Positions 34,758-45,689 of a stretch of DNA of 64,000 nucleotides are shown in pieces. The DNA lies in NCBI RefSeq assembly GCF_010093595.1, contig NW_022985437.1, positions 3,007,900-3,071,899 on the forward strand. The letters are read 5' to 3'. The stretch is from Mytilinidion resinicola. Taxonomy: Eukaryota > Ascomycota > Dothideomycetes > Mytilinidiales > Mytilinidiaceae. Position 1 is the first letter of the stretch. Every line of letters starts with the position of its first letter. The position numbers and the translations under genes are program-made. The notes below the pieces were generated by a model. It worked only from the letters and a program-made list of their open reading frames with translations. It did no database searches and was not told where the DNA came from.

Positions 34758-35627
34758 CTAGGAGGAGAACTGCCTTGACACCTTGGCGCTTTCGAGCCGG
34801 GAGATGTGGTTTTCGTGGTGTTGGAATTTGTTCTGATGCTCCCTGGACGCATTCTCGATACCGCGACGATAAGTCTCAGTATGTCGCTCCACTTTGTTCT
34901 GATGCTCCTCGGACGCGTTCTGAATACCGCGACGATGACTCTCAATCTGTCGCTCCATTTCGTCATCTACGATGCCCTCTAGCAGACGGTCCAAGTGTTC
35001 CTTGAGATATGGAGCGAACAGCTCCACCATCACCTCGGGCAAGCGACCGTTCGTGCCTGCGAGGGCGTTGCAGAAACGCCGATTGCGTTCGTGCACGGAG
35101 AACGCATCCTTCCAACCCGGCTCACACACGACCTTGGTGAGACGTCCAACCTCCGCTTTCTGTAGCGCGAGCTCGACGAGTAGGTATCCGAACGTTGGGT
35201 TCTTCTTCAGTTCCTGGACGTATGCCTCCTGTTGCTCGCAGAAAGCATAAGGGTTCTCATTTCGCTGGCGCACAACCTTCGCGGGAAGGAGTATGATGCG
35301 CTCTAGGTTTGACATGCTCTTCAGGCGATTGTAGAAGGCGACACGGTCATGCCGACCGCTCAGTGTCTTGAATGCAACCGCGCGAATATGATCCCAGAGC
35401 TTCCGCTCGCCGCGCAACCTGTGGCCACCCATGTGGCGGAAGAGCAGGTTAAATGCTGCATCGTCGACGAACTCGAAAGTTGTTGCTTCGATGAATGAAG
35501 CCGGGAATGCTTGTTCTAGTTCTTCTGGTGTACTAGGTAGCATTGTCGGTAGATCATGCTCGTAGCTGTCATTGTTCGCGACGAGCTCTGTGCAACTCGA
35601 TAATTTAGTGCGGCATCGGATAGTCAT
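34758..35627 (-). CDS. LPxELR family protein with coiled-coil repeat tail
   Basis: Open frame of 289 codons. The family segment WDHIRAVAFKTLSGR, IILLPAKV, NPYAF and the C-terminal motif CEPGWKDAFSVHERNRRFCN are all present. The tail has a tandem coiled-coil repeat of about 60 bp (ESHRRGIQNASEEHQNKVER / ETYRRGIENASREHQNKFQH). The N-terminus aligns poorly with the LPxELR box and the first exon could not be joined in frame, so the start (ATG 35627, or ATG about 35540, MLPSTPEELEQ) is uncertain. Upstream, 35689-36050 encodes a Pro/Ala-rich stretch plus VYVIPKIHVAGEHGPEGS, probably the 5' exon. The gene may be 5'-damaged. Confidence 0.55.
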   Translation of the reverse strand: MTIRCRTKLSSCTELVANNDSYEHDLPTMLPSTPEELEQAFPASFIEATTFEFVDDAAFNLLFRHMGGHRLRGERKLWDHIRAVAFKTLSGRHDRVAFYNRLKSMSNLERIILLPAKVVRQRNENPYAFCEQQEAYVQELKKNPTFGYLLVELALQKAEVGRLTKVVCEPGWKDAFSVHERNRRFCNALAGTNGRLPEVMVELFAPYLKEHLDRLLEGIVDDEMERQIESHRRGIQNASEEHQNKVERHTETYRRGIENASREHQNKFQHHENHISRLESAKVSRQFSS

Positions 35628-36619
35628 AACGTTGCCATAGCGGCGAACGCTGTCGACAAGGAGGCCGAGGCCGGGATCAAGGCGGTTGCTAGCGCCGGGC
35701 TATAGACACGGTCAGCTTCAAGGTTGCACACATCTTCAAATCGCGGATTCTGACCTGCGGTCCATTATGCAGCAAAACCGTGCCGGCTGCGGGTGCGAGT
35801 GCGGACGGCGGTGCCGGGCCAGGGGTTCTTGGTGGACTTGCGTGCATGCCAGAAGAAGCCATTGGAGTGAAAGAGGTCTGCCTCTTTGCCGTAGGACTAG
35901 GCAAAGGCTGGATGCGGAAGATATTCGAGGGTGTGATGTGTTGTGGGCGAGTCAAGCGGGCGCCAATTGCGCGAGCATGAAGAGTTGCACCAGGGACCCC
36001 TCAGGCCCGTGCTCGCCAGCCACGTGGATCTTCGGTATCACGTATACCTGAGCAGATAGCATCCCCGAGAGCGGATCCCGATAGGGAGCGCTAGGCATCC
36101 AAACGTATTACTGATAAGAGATCTGGGAGTCTGGCTGTAGCGGCCTGACAATGAGCACGAAAGTCCTGAGCAGTACCCTATTTCTTATAATACCCATTGA
36201 ATTACCAGCATTTTGACCAGAAGAAGCCCGGGGTAGACCTTCTATATTGTTGTAGGGAATTATATACCATTGCAGAGCAAATGAGTACTATTTCGCGGAC
36301 ATATCAGGTCAGGCTCCGCGGAGTTATCATGTATTATGATACAGCCTTTCGGCCTTCAACAGTCAAATCAATCTTTCGCAACGGAAGAATTCAGTTCGTG
36401 CTCCTTCATAGCAAATGTTGCAACATAGCTCCATTGAAGGCAAATAACAAGCATTTCAGCATCTCGAAGCACATACAGTTTTCGTTTTACCTAAATCGCG
36501 CAGTCATACCAGTGGTCTATAAAAATTGTAGACAAGCAACATTCAATAAAGCTATCAGCAGCCTCACGAACTCTGAAAACTCTCTATCCAAAACCGCTAG
36601 CTCAGTGCCAAATAGAACT

Positions 36620-37012
36620 CTACTTGACAGCGTCCCTCGCCGTATCAAACCATTGAGCTTCAGGCATTAGTCCATCCGCTCGTACCTTGAATAGTGCCCT
36701 CACTACCTGATCCATCTGCCGTTTAAAGAAATGTAGTACTAGCCGTGTCTCGCGTTCCACCTGGCCCAGCGTGTCTCACCAGCCCGGCTTGCTTCCTGCC
36801 CTACCTTTACAAATGCGATCCCAGTTTCCCTTAGAATCAACACATGTCGGTCCTTCATCCTTATTCAGTACCTGCGTAGTTCTGCTCAAAACTTTACGAA
36901 TATGGGGCCGTAGACAAGAGTTCGAAACTAAGCCTCGTTCTGCTTCTTGAATGCATTGGACTGAATGCAGGGCTTTCTTAGCAGCTTCGACAACCTTCTT
37001 AACTTTCCATAC
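36620..37012 (-). pseudogene. Unknown helical protein fragment, one internal stop
   Basis: The minus strand reads about 130 codons continuously: VWKVKKVVEAAKKALHSVQC, then CLRPHIRKVLSRTTQ, WDRICKGRAGSKPGW, a TGA at 36776-36778, then LGQVERETRLVLHFFKRQMD and ALFKVRADGLMPEAQWFD to TAG at 36620. The even protein-like composition on both sides of the TGA argues for a real gene that has lost function. The plus-strand frame at 36197-36670 overlaps only its 3' end and is judged a shadow. Confidence 0.45.
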
Positions 37013-37239
37013 AGTTAGAAATTACTAGAAAGCACGAGAAATCCTTCGTCCATGGCGATCTACTAAGTTATGATGCGGAGGCTGTCGCAGTTCTTCGGTT
37101 CATGCCCCTCTCACTTTCTACCGCTCTCTAATAGAAGATCGTAAATTAGCATGGGCCTTCGAATTCCAGTAATTGATGATTACAAGCACGGTCTGGAGCT
37201 ATAACAGTGGCCTTATTACTTGTGACAACTACTGGGTTC

Positions 37240-38030
37240 AGCGTGCGAAGTGTCTGTAAGTATTCGTAATTGGTTGCACGAGTTGACCCTCGAGAGGGAT
37301 TATGTCCTTCCACGAGATTTTGGCGATGCCATCATTTGTTGCATCTATCTCGTGGATGCTGTCTTTGATCTCGTGAGGGAGGTGGTGGAAATTGAGACCT
37401 TGTTGGTGTTATCAAGGGAATTGCATTTGCAACTTCGTAAGCGCCACAGGCGTACTGAGCACTTCCTCGAAACCTGGTGCAGGCCGTTTGGCTGCATCCG
37501 GCTTCCTAATATGCACACGAGATCGCTCTTGTTCAAGATTTGGAGCCTATAGGTACATTAGCCAGTAACGTTGAACCAAATTCTACATGACCTACTCATG
37601 GCATACCTGTTGACATACGCTTGAACGCAACATGCCTTCTCGAAACAGAGTGCATCGTCCGGCCCTGACAAACGAAAAGCCCCATGTCCGTCTTGAAGCC
37701 ACTGCGCTTGTCCCTTTTAGCCCTACCTCTAGCATAAATGCGCGCAGATATAACGAACCATATGAAAGGATATCGGATCCTAGAAGGCTTCCGCCAAAGC
37801 CACATTTTTGGAGAAGCGGAAGATCTAGTTTTTTTGTCAGCTTTCGGAGCCTTAGCAAGGATGCATCTAGCGACCTTACCTGTTGTTCCTTAGTTAGAGT
37901 AGGAATATGCTGTTCTAGAGCGGAGGCAACATTTAGGCTACACGGAGAATTGTCGACATTGCAGTACAGCCATTATTGAGTAACAAAGCCTGAGAGTGCT
38001 GATGGCGTGGGATATGTTTGTGGCTAATTT
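37240..38030. other. Unresolved frames
   Basis: Plus frames at 37250-37552 (100 codons) and 37632-37979 (115 codons) and a minus frame at 37592-37858 overlap. None has a recognisable domain or splice partner. Confidence 0.25.
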
Positions 38031-38518
38031 AGTGCTTGTGATAGAGACTGCGTGGGTCATAGACTTATGGTATAGGCGTAGAATGGATATGTATATGCAT
38101 AATTAGTAGAAATCGTGACGCATCTCGCCCCGTAAGTTAGTGAGGTATTTACCGCGATACATGCGGTCAGACTGGCGGCGCCCTCTACTTTACGGGCATG
38201 TAGTGGAAGCGGTGCCAGGATATTAGCAGCGTTGGGGACATCAATAATATGCACAGGTTTCCAGGTTCCTTCGCTCGATTCAAAAGGGTTTGTAATAGTT
38301 TTTCTGTCTCTACGAAACATGGATGGCTCTGGGGTTCGCTCCCACCCTTCTCACCTCGTCAAAGCCGCCATCGAGCCCCAACAAATTGATGTCTCGAACC
38401 CCCGGGGAATCGTAGTCGGCGTGGCTATACGATAGTCAGTAGTTATACCACCATGTAGGTATCGTAGCTGCTGCAAGGATAGGACTTACTAGACCAGCCG
38501 GACCGGCGATCCACGCCA

Positions 38519-39585
38519 CTAAGCGTTAGAGGCCCTCAGGTCGCGGAGGTTTCTACGCTGTTGACGAAGTCGTCGGATATGAGCCTGGATGCGCGGAGTA
38601 CTAGTTCCGGCTCGGAGATCACGAATCCGGTCGGTCTTAGCGTGGACAAGGCGGGTAATATGGTCGTATAGGCGATTGGCCAGTTCAGTATCCCAGTAGT
38701 CGTTCAAAGCATCGACAGCGTCCTCAACTGCATCTGGATCAAGTCGTCCCGCTGGCGCCAACATTCGACACTTACGCCGATTGGCTTCGTAATCGTGAGC
38801 AGCGTTGAACCAGTTTGCCTCAAAGATGAGATGTGTCTGACGGCCGTCCTCCGCACGCTTCTGCTTGAGCTTCAGGAGGAAGTTCAAGACTCGGGGAGAT
38901 GAGAGAAGCCTGTCAATCCACATCCGCTGCGAAGCGTTATATGCTCAGGCGCCCGGGTTCATATAGTCCGGAACCCTCCGAGGCACGAGGACCACACGGC
39001 GGATATTCGGCATGTCAAGGATATTCCTGAACACTTTGACGGCCTGTGGTCCCGCGAGGGATCTGAAAGCGATAGACGACAAGCGGGTGTAGGCTTTGGG
39101 CTTGCCGCCATCGCGCTCTTCGCCGAGCTGTTCGAATAGGACGTTGAACTGGCCGGGTTCCTCGAATTCAGGTGTGGTCTTGGCCAAGTATCGTTCAGAA
39201 GCCTCCTCGGAGGCCTGTAGATTGGACATCGCCAGGCCGTGAAAAGTATGAATAGCGGTCTGGTCTTCGAGGTTGACGAGTTGGACCTCGCGCTTGCCCG
39301 TTCCGGCTTTCCATAGCACGCGGGTAGAACCTCCGTTCGTGGTCGAGAATTCGTACACGATATCCCTCAACTCACGCGGCAGAGAAAGAAATCGAAATGC
39401 CGCCTCATCCTATCAAGAGCATTAGCTTCAAGAGTCGGTGGAAAGCAATTGAGAGGGCGCACCGGAGGGCTATTCACTCCCGCAGAAGCGTGCATGGCGG
39501 CAACCAGCAAATTGGGAGCCTGGTTGAGTGTAAGTCTGGAGGTGATGGACGGATGCTGAGGGGAGACGAACCAGGGGAGCGGCAT
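38519..39585 (-). pseudogene. LPxELR family member with one in-frame stop
   Basis: Exon 1 39478-39585 (36 codons, MPLPWFVSPQHPS...), intron 39410-39477 (GTGAAT, branch GCTAATG, GATAG), exon 2 38519-39409 beginning DEAAFRFLSLPRELRDIVYE. Family landmarks follow: SIAFRSLAG, VVLVPRRVP, NPGA, LIFEANWFNAAHDYEANRRK and a basic helical tail. A single TGA at 38945-38947, just after NPGA, interrupts an otherwise open 297-codon exon and lies where paralogues read NPDAF/NPYAF. It could be a point nonsense mutation (TGG or CGA to TGA) or, less likely, the gene may use readthrough. Intron position and phase match the 2503 and 31250 genes. Confidence 0.65.
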
Positions 39586-39809
39586 GAGACATGTTCTGAT
39601 TCTGCTAGGCAAGTTAGTCTAGGAATGCAATTTGATACGGACTCCTCGGACTAACCGACAGCGAGGGTTGCATGACTCCCAGGTATGGCGACACCGTGTT
39701 CTCTTGGCCAGGTGCTATCGAGTGGCAGTTGACGGGCGACATGTAGAGAGTAGGTGATTGAAGGTGGCCGTCGTGTGTGGGTCAAGGCTCTCGTGAAACG
39801 GTGATGTGG

Positions 39810-40057
39810 ACTCAGGTTGAAATTGATGTGAACTCTGATTTCTATAGACGTCTAGCTAGTTGTATATATACTAGGGGAAGGAAGGGGGGCCACCCCCTGG
39901 GTGGCGCGCTAGTAAGTTCAGCTGAACACTGCACAGCTGAGTTTTCAGCTGGGCTCTCCACAGCTGAGATCTCAGCTGTGTTCTCTACAGCTGATGTTCG
40001 GAGTAGCTTTCTAGCATATGAGTTGTTGATCCTAGGTTGTAGTGCTGCAACCTGAGT
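39810..40057 (+). mobile_element. Short non-autonomous element, copy 1 (248 bp), 5-bp target duplication
   Basis: Starts ACTCAGGTTG, ends CAACCTGAGT, flanked by TGTGG on both sides (39805-39809 and 40058-40062). Inside are TTGTATATATACTAGGGG (TATA-like) and about six CAGCTG motifs. It is nearly identical to the copy at 56917-57164. Length, TATA block and 5-bp target site fit a solo LTR, but the ends are not TG...CA. Confidence 0.8.
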
Positions 40058-40199
40058 TGTGGAAGTCAAGAGTCGCCGAACTCGGAGAGCCAAGGAACTC
40101 GTCATTTCGGGTCTGTGGCTTTTGTGTGGCAAATAGAACGCAGGAGCTATGCCAGCATTCACCTACAAAATGATCGGAATGAGCCTTGTGCCAGGAATA

Positions 40200-40700
40200 C
40201 CAAGGATATAGCCGTAATATATAGTGGCTCAGCATGCCGGTCAATTATTGATATTGAAGACTCTTGCAATACATTATAACATTCATCGGATTCCTGGAGT
40301 CTACGAACGAGAACTACATATCGGGGTGGCATCGAGGTTGCTGGGTCACAATACCGCATATCGCACCGTAACTAAAGTATAGGGAGAAGGAGATTGCATG
40401 ATGTATGTACATTTCTGCTCTCCGAAAGATAATTGCTGAAGACATAGTTAGCGATCCACAGGAGACACTGCATTCAATGCATTTGGGCACTATAATTACA
40501 TGAAGCTTTTGGAGGAACTTCCTCAGCCACTAGACTCATCACAATCAGAGTCCTCGACCTCTGATTGACGTATGTAAAATTAGAATTGGGACGGACACTT
40601 GGTAGCTTTGCGAGCTTCTAGCGTACAAGCAAGTGTTCTAGAACCCCATCTTAGGAATTTGAAGATTTTGTATTGATTGCTGTGTGCCCAGCAAAGTTGA
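40200..40700. other. Intergenic, nothing recognised
   Basis: No frame with support on either strand. Confidence 0.3.
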
Positions 40701-40707
40701 ATTTTCC

Positions 40708-41380
40708 TCATATGCTTTCCACATCTTGCTCGTTGACACTGTAGCTGATAGTAGCCATCCAAGCACGCTTACCCCTACTAAAAGCTTCTGCTCTCGCTAG
40801 CACCTCTGCCGCTCTGGTTGCTTCTCGCTCCTCCAGAATCTTCTCCCAGACTGATGGATCCGGGGGTGTCTTGTCTGGAGCCTCGATGTTCTTGAGTAGC
40901 GCGCCTTGATCATTGGCCCACACTGGCTCTTCACGAGTCGACTTTCCTGGCTCTTCACCTCCTCAAGAGGTACCCTCAGCATCCTCTTCACTCTCTCCAA
41001 AGTCACTCTCCAGAGCTCCGATTGGAAGGACACTGGCAAGAGCTCTGAATTCGGCGTCTAAATTCTCTCCATCCTCAAACGTCATGAAGTCTTGGTCATT
41101 TTGACGGGCCTCATGCGCCTGCCAGCTAGCTTTCACCTTGTTCTCAATGCGCTTCAAGCACACGTCCAACCTGGAGTCTCTGGCAGACACATCAGGCAGA
41201 GGGGCCGGCTGCAATTCTGGCGAAACTGAACTGCGGCTCTGCAGAGTCGTCTTCGTGCGCCTTAGTGTCCTCAATCTGGCGCGATCGAAAAGCATGTCGA
41301 TGGAGGCGTTGTCGTAGCGGATGTCGTGATCGGTGCCGTCATCTTCGAAAAGTTCTGCAGCCCCGTGCTTGAGATTCTGA
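40708..41380 (-). pseudogene. Frameshifted paralogue of the 11689-12471 gene
   Basis: From about 41380 the minus strand reads HGAAELFEDDGTDHDIRYDN, then PDVSARDSRLDVCLKRIENK and EARQNDQDFMTFEDGENLDA, matching the 12-kb gene. At about 40970 one extra G (GAGGGTACC versus GAGGTACC) shifts the frame to an early stop. The expected PLEEV follows in the shifted frame, and a further shift restores a long charged tail (KILEEREATRAAEVLARAEA) ending at 40708. Two indels therefore separate it from a complete gene. Function unknown. Confidence 0.6.
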
Positions 41381-41388
41381 GAACCGAC

Positions 41389-42440
41389 CTAACGTCGTGT
41401 TCTTTCCATATCATCAGCGTCCGGTTGTTCTACGGCGACGTGGTCCAGTGCCATCTTCTTTCGACCAATCTGGACGATCTTGAATTTCTGTAGTGTCCCG
41501 GTGACAAGTGTATTGATCGGCGAAAGACGGTGTGAGAGGAGCCTAGGTGGTCCATTAGTTTGGAGGTAGCTAGTAATGTAGCCTGAGTATGCGTACTGGT
41601 GGTGCGTCCTAGCGCGCAAGAGGATGCAAGTGGCGCAGGCCGTGATTCTATATCCAATGTGAGTCAAAAATCCCTCGCAATGCAACTTCCATGCACGTAC
41701 CAGCGTCGGGAGTGCCCAGGTGTCGCCGGTAGTTGAGCGTCGCTGGCACCAGGCTCGGGCGCGGGAAGATAGTGATAGTCATATCGCAAGCGGTCTCATG
41801 GATGGATGAGCTCGAGAGGTTGCTGGAGCTAAAAGTGAGGTTGTAGAAGCTGAGAGTGAGGTTGTAGAGACTTCTAACGAGTTTCCACCCCGCCACCCTG
41901 ACGTTTTAAGCGAAACTACCTAGGACTGCGTCACAGCAAGCTTTTAATTTCCGTAAAGAAAGCTGTAATAAAACACGCTGGGCGACTTCATGTATTTCCA
42001 AGTCTTTAAACTATCGTAATCTACAGTACAAAGAAGTTTATACACTTGGAACCTACCTTATCCATTTTTCTAGACATCGTGCCGCTCTGTCTGGGGGAGC
42101 CCATAGTAATACTGCCGCCTGGTTTAAAATGGCGTAATAGTTGTATTAGTATATTCTCCTTACGTGAAAGTCTATGGCGCCTTATAGCACGCCATTAGAC
42201 GAAGTCGTGCGTAATAAGACAGATTCCCTAGTCACATTGGGGTGCTAGCAGGTAGACAAATCAGCATTCGCGTTTCTTTGGGCCTTACTGGCATAGAAGC
42301 CTACTATCCTCTTGAATACACTATTGCCAAAAGCATTTAATGCCAGAAGTCCGACCTTAACTAAGCTTCTCCTAGAGTTCCACTCCTCCTAAATTGATTG
42401 CAAAAATGATATTTTCGCGACCCGTCACCTAGAGTCCGGA
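41389..42440. other. No supported gene
   Basis: A minus frame ending at 41389 (...EQPDADDMERTRR) is short and isolated. The rest is AT-rich without coding signals. Confidence 0.25.
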
Positions 42441-42444
42441 TAGA

Positions 42445-42705
42445 TCAGCCCCTACACTTCCCGATGTGCTGCTTCATAAGCTCTTCACTAGTCTTGCCGT
42501 CTTTATTGAAATTGGTGTGGAAGCACAGAAGGCCCAGCAAGCCCGAGAAATCAAACTGCATACCGGGAAACGCCAGCCGTAAGTCCTTGAATTCGTAGTT
42601 GGTGGCCTGATCTAGCCAGACACTGGTAAGCCTTCTGTGCTCGGACACGGTAGCGGTGAGACCCTCCTTAAATGGGTGATTATATAGGGCCACTTTAAGT
42701 CTCAT
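42445..42705 (-). CDS. Short unknown ORF, 86 aa
   Basis: ATG 42705 reads MRLKVALYNHPFKEGL and continues with FKDLRLAFPGMQFDFSGLLG to a Lys-rich end. Composition is protein-like. It may be the last exon of a decayed gene, and no partner exon was found. Confidence 0.3.
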   Translation of the reverse strand: MRLKVALYNHPFKEGLTATVSEHRRLTSVWLDQATNYEFKDLRLAFPGMQFDFSGLLGLLCFHTNFNKDGKTSEELMKQHIGKCRG

Positions 42706-43701
42706 GGACTACTTCTCCATCTAATTCTCGGATGATCCGTTAGTATCCGCAGCTTATGGCAAAGCAGCTTCGGATGCGGCATTCCCTTTGGTATCGCCGG
42801 AGCTTATATGGGCAAGCAGGCCCAAAGAGACAGTTTGTAGCTTGCGAGACTCACATCGCAACTCCTGCAACTTGTAATTGCTATATAGATTTATTTGTGG
42901 ACAAAGAGACTCCCGTGCTTGGCTATAATAGACTAGATGTCCTCCCCGAGAGAGTAACTATGTACCGTAGCTTTGTGCGATTCGAATATCATTCGACTCG
43001 TGCTCCTTAATCTCGCGCTCGAGAAGCCCGACCTCGAGGGCGCGAGAAAGAGTCAGGATGTCAGACCCCAAATATTCCCATTCTGGAACGAGAAAGACTT
43101 CTCTTCCGGCTGGCATACCTCTTGTGCCTTCTTGTCTGTATTTACCTCCTTTTCAGCTCTCCAGTTCCCTTTTAACGTGTTTTCAATTTGGCGTCCGTGT
43201 TACAGGCACTGGGGATGGGAGCTCATTTTGGGGTAGCATGCATAATCGATGGCGAAAGATTGATTACGAGAGGAGGTATCGTCCAAGCTTATACAGTAAA
43301 GCAAACCCGAGCAAACCGACTAGATATCGTGGATTCTGGACTGCTCGCTCCGAAGTTGTAGTTAATAGCGCAATTCTTAATCGAAAACAGGGTTGCTGCA
43401 CTTCAGAATAGCAAAAATCACCACGGCTTAGGTCGCTTACTATATATCTCAGGGAAATCTACAGGAAGGCCAATGCCGTCTTCCAACGAACCCTTTTCTT
43501 ACTCTGCCGGTGCGCTGCTTCCAAAATCTAGCTAAATACTATCCGTGAGCCTTACTTCGTTAAGTGCTATAAGGCTGTAAATTGGAGGACTTTAGCTGAG
43601 GCCGAAACCTCTCCCTCGGATACTTAGGTCTAGATCGAGTGGGTGGCGGCGGCGCGGCAACGAGCTCCAACAGCCTTCACTAATCTATCACTTCACCTGT
43701 G

Positions 43702-44025
43702 ATGGGTCCGGATATGCTCTCACCTAAGCGTGGCCGGGTGGGGAGTGCTGAAACGCCTCCGACTCGCTCGTCGACGGCGCGCGGTTGCGCAGGAACGGAT
43801 CTAGGGGGAAGTTATTCTGCGGCGTCGACGGGCCAGATAGGGCGCTTGCCACCGGCGGCTAATATGAACCGCGATGCTGCGAAGCACTGGGAACAGGTGC
43901 TAAACTGGGCGGTGCATGGTACGAGCTGGCCCGGGGCTGCGGAGTGGAGGGATTTGGCGAGGGCTTGGAGAGTAGGTAGCGTATGCGAGCTGTCCCTGGC
44001 GCGCGCGCTGCACGATGTCGAATAG
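43702..44025 (+). CDS. Short unknown ORF, 107 aa
   Basis: ATG 43702 reads MGPDMLSPKRGRVGSAETPP, with a Trp-rich helical second half (HWEQVLNWAVHGTSWPGAAE, WRDLARAW). High third-position GC sets it apart from its AT-rich surroundings. An antisense frame of similar length exists, so the strand is uncertain. Family unknown. Confidence 0.35.
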   Translation: MGPDMLSPKRGRVGSAETPPTRSSTARGCAGTDLGGSYSAASTGQIGRLPPAANMNRDAAKHWEQVLNWAVHGTSWPGAAEWRDLARAWRVGSVCELSLARALHDVE

Positions 44026-44695
44026 TTTACGTATGCGCTGTTTCGACGTCGACGGGGTACATTCTGCAGACTGTGAAAGGAACAATAGCTATCAGATTCA
44101 CGTTGGTGATGGGGGCGCGGGGGCGTGATTGAGATGTTGAAAAGCAGGACCATTGCATAGTTATACGCAAGAGCCTGGTGGCGTTGGAGGACGGTTCTTG
44201 TTGCTTAGTATTTATATCTCGGTTGGATTTCTATTTTGAAATAGCTAGCGTTTGCTTTCAAAGGAGAGGTAAGAACACATCTACTCCATACGTAAAGATG
44301 GCAATGATGTTGTGCCGAGTAGAGTCGTCGTAACGAGCGGAAACTTCGAAATGCGGCGTTTGCGTGCTACGGAGAATTGCGGTGTCCATGGCCACCTTGT
44401 CGTTAAGGAATCCTACGCATTTGGTGTCGGTAAGAAACAGGCTGGACAACGTGGGTCATATTGGATTGTCTGTTTCAGTTCAGAAGCAAATAATTGAGGC
44501 GACGGGTGGTGGCCGTCAGCGAGTGGTGTCGGACGAACTGGGACAGTAAGAAAACTTCTGATACCTAAGAAGACTTTGCAATTGCCTACGGTGGATGGAT
44601 CAACCTCATCGAGATGGGTGATGATGCATTGTCGGCTCGCATCAGGCCGTTGTCTCAGAAGCTCTTAAGCTTTATCCTCTGAGATGGAACTACCA

Positions 44696-45160
44696 CTAGA
44701 CAAGCTCACCACGCGAGTAGTGTTGTACTCGCAGCTTGTAAGATTTACTTTTCACGGACTGGCCAAGGTGGACTGCTGTCGTTTCATCGAGAATAGGAAG
44801 CGAGTTGCCAAAGGGAGTTTTCTGCTCAGCAGTTGATATCAGCCCAGCGCGCTCGGTCCGTTTAGTACACTTTCTATCGAATGCAGATAAGGAGGAACAT
44901 CCTTTCACTGAGGCGATTGGAAGTGAAGAGCATGGATTAAAAGTCTACGTTGCTGGTAAGAACGCTCTGAGATAGTTGTTTCTAGCCTTCTTCCCGTCCG
45001 CTACTCCCCACAGCGGCTCAAGAAACTTACAGCCACATATGTTCTCTTGACGCTGTTGTGCCTCCTCCGCGACTGTAAGCGTGTCGAATCGGCCCAGATC
45101 GTCAGGCCCTTCAGATTCTCTAATCGCGTTGTGAAGGGCGCGCACGTCGGGGTGAATTAG
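44696..45160 (-). pseudogene. Unknown gene remnant, one internal stop
   Basis: One minus frame reads ALIHPDVRALHNAIRESEGP, DLGRFDTLTVAEEAQQRQEN and LRAFLPAT, hits TAG (44945), and continues protein-like (LSAFDRKCTKRTERAGLIST, ILDETTAVHLGQSVKSKSYK) to 44696. Not recognised. Confidence 0.35.
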
Positions 45161-45689
45161 GGCTTAGATGAAGAGGCGTTCTCCTTGCAGCAGCTGTCTT
45201 CCCTGGCGCGGCGTTTGCAGATTGGGCCGGAGTGCGGTAAGAATAGCCGCAGTCGACATGGACGGACTACCTAGCCGATGAAATTATCTTGAGGAGTCGC
45301 TTTGGCTTTGGCATGTTCGATATGTCGGGTATATTAGAGTGTTGAACCCACCTCCGTGCATTTGTTTGACCACTCCGTTGTCGCCAGCACCGCGGCCGTA
45401 GTGGATGTCGCGGCCATCCCGAGGCTCGCTAGGCTCTCGATCATTATACGTACGCTTTCGGGGCCCTCCGATTGACGATCGTCCAGGAATAGGGACGTCC
45501 TAATTCTTCAGAGCACCTGGTCTCGTAGGAGGGTTGATATCGGGCGGTCGCAGGTAGCTTGGGTGCAGTAGGATGGACCAACCTCCTTGTTCCTCACTTG
45601 GACGCCGAGCTTCAGCGGGTCGTAGTTGATGCTGAGCTTGAGCTGCCTTACCTGCGGTCGTCTAACTGTATAGTTGCTTCACCTGCAGT

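Noticed and set aside
36197..36670. 157-codon plus-strand ORF
   Set aside because: AT-rich, no domain, and it overlaps the 3' end of a more protein-like minus frame (36620-37012).
39810..40057. Canonical solo LTR
   Set aside because: 5-bp target duplications and length fit, but the termini are ACTCAGG...CCTGAGT rather than TG...CA, so the class is left open.
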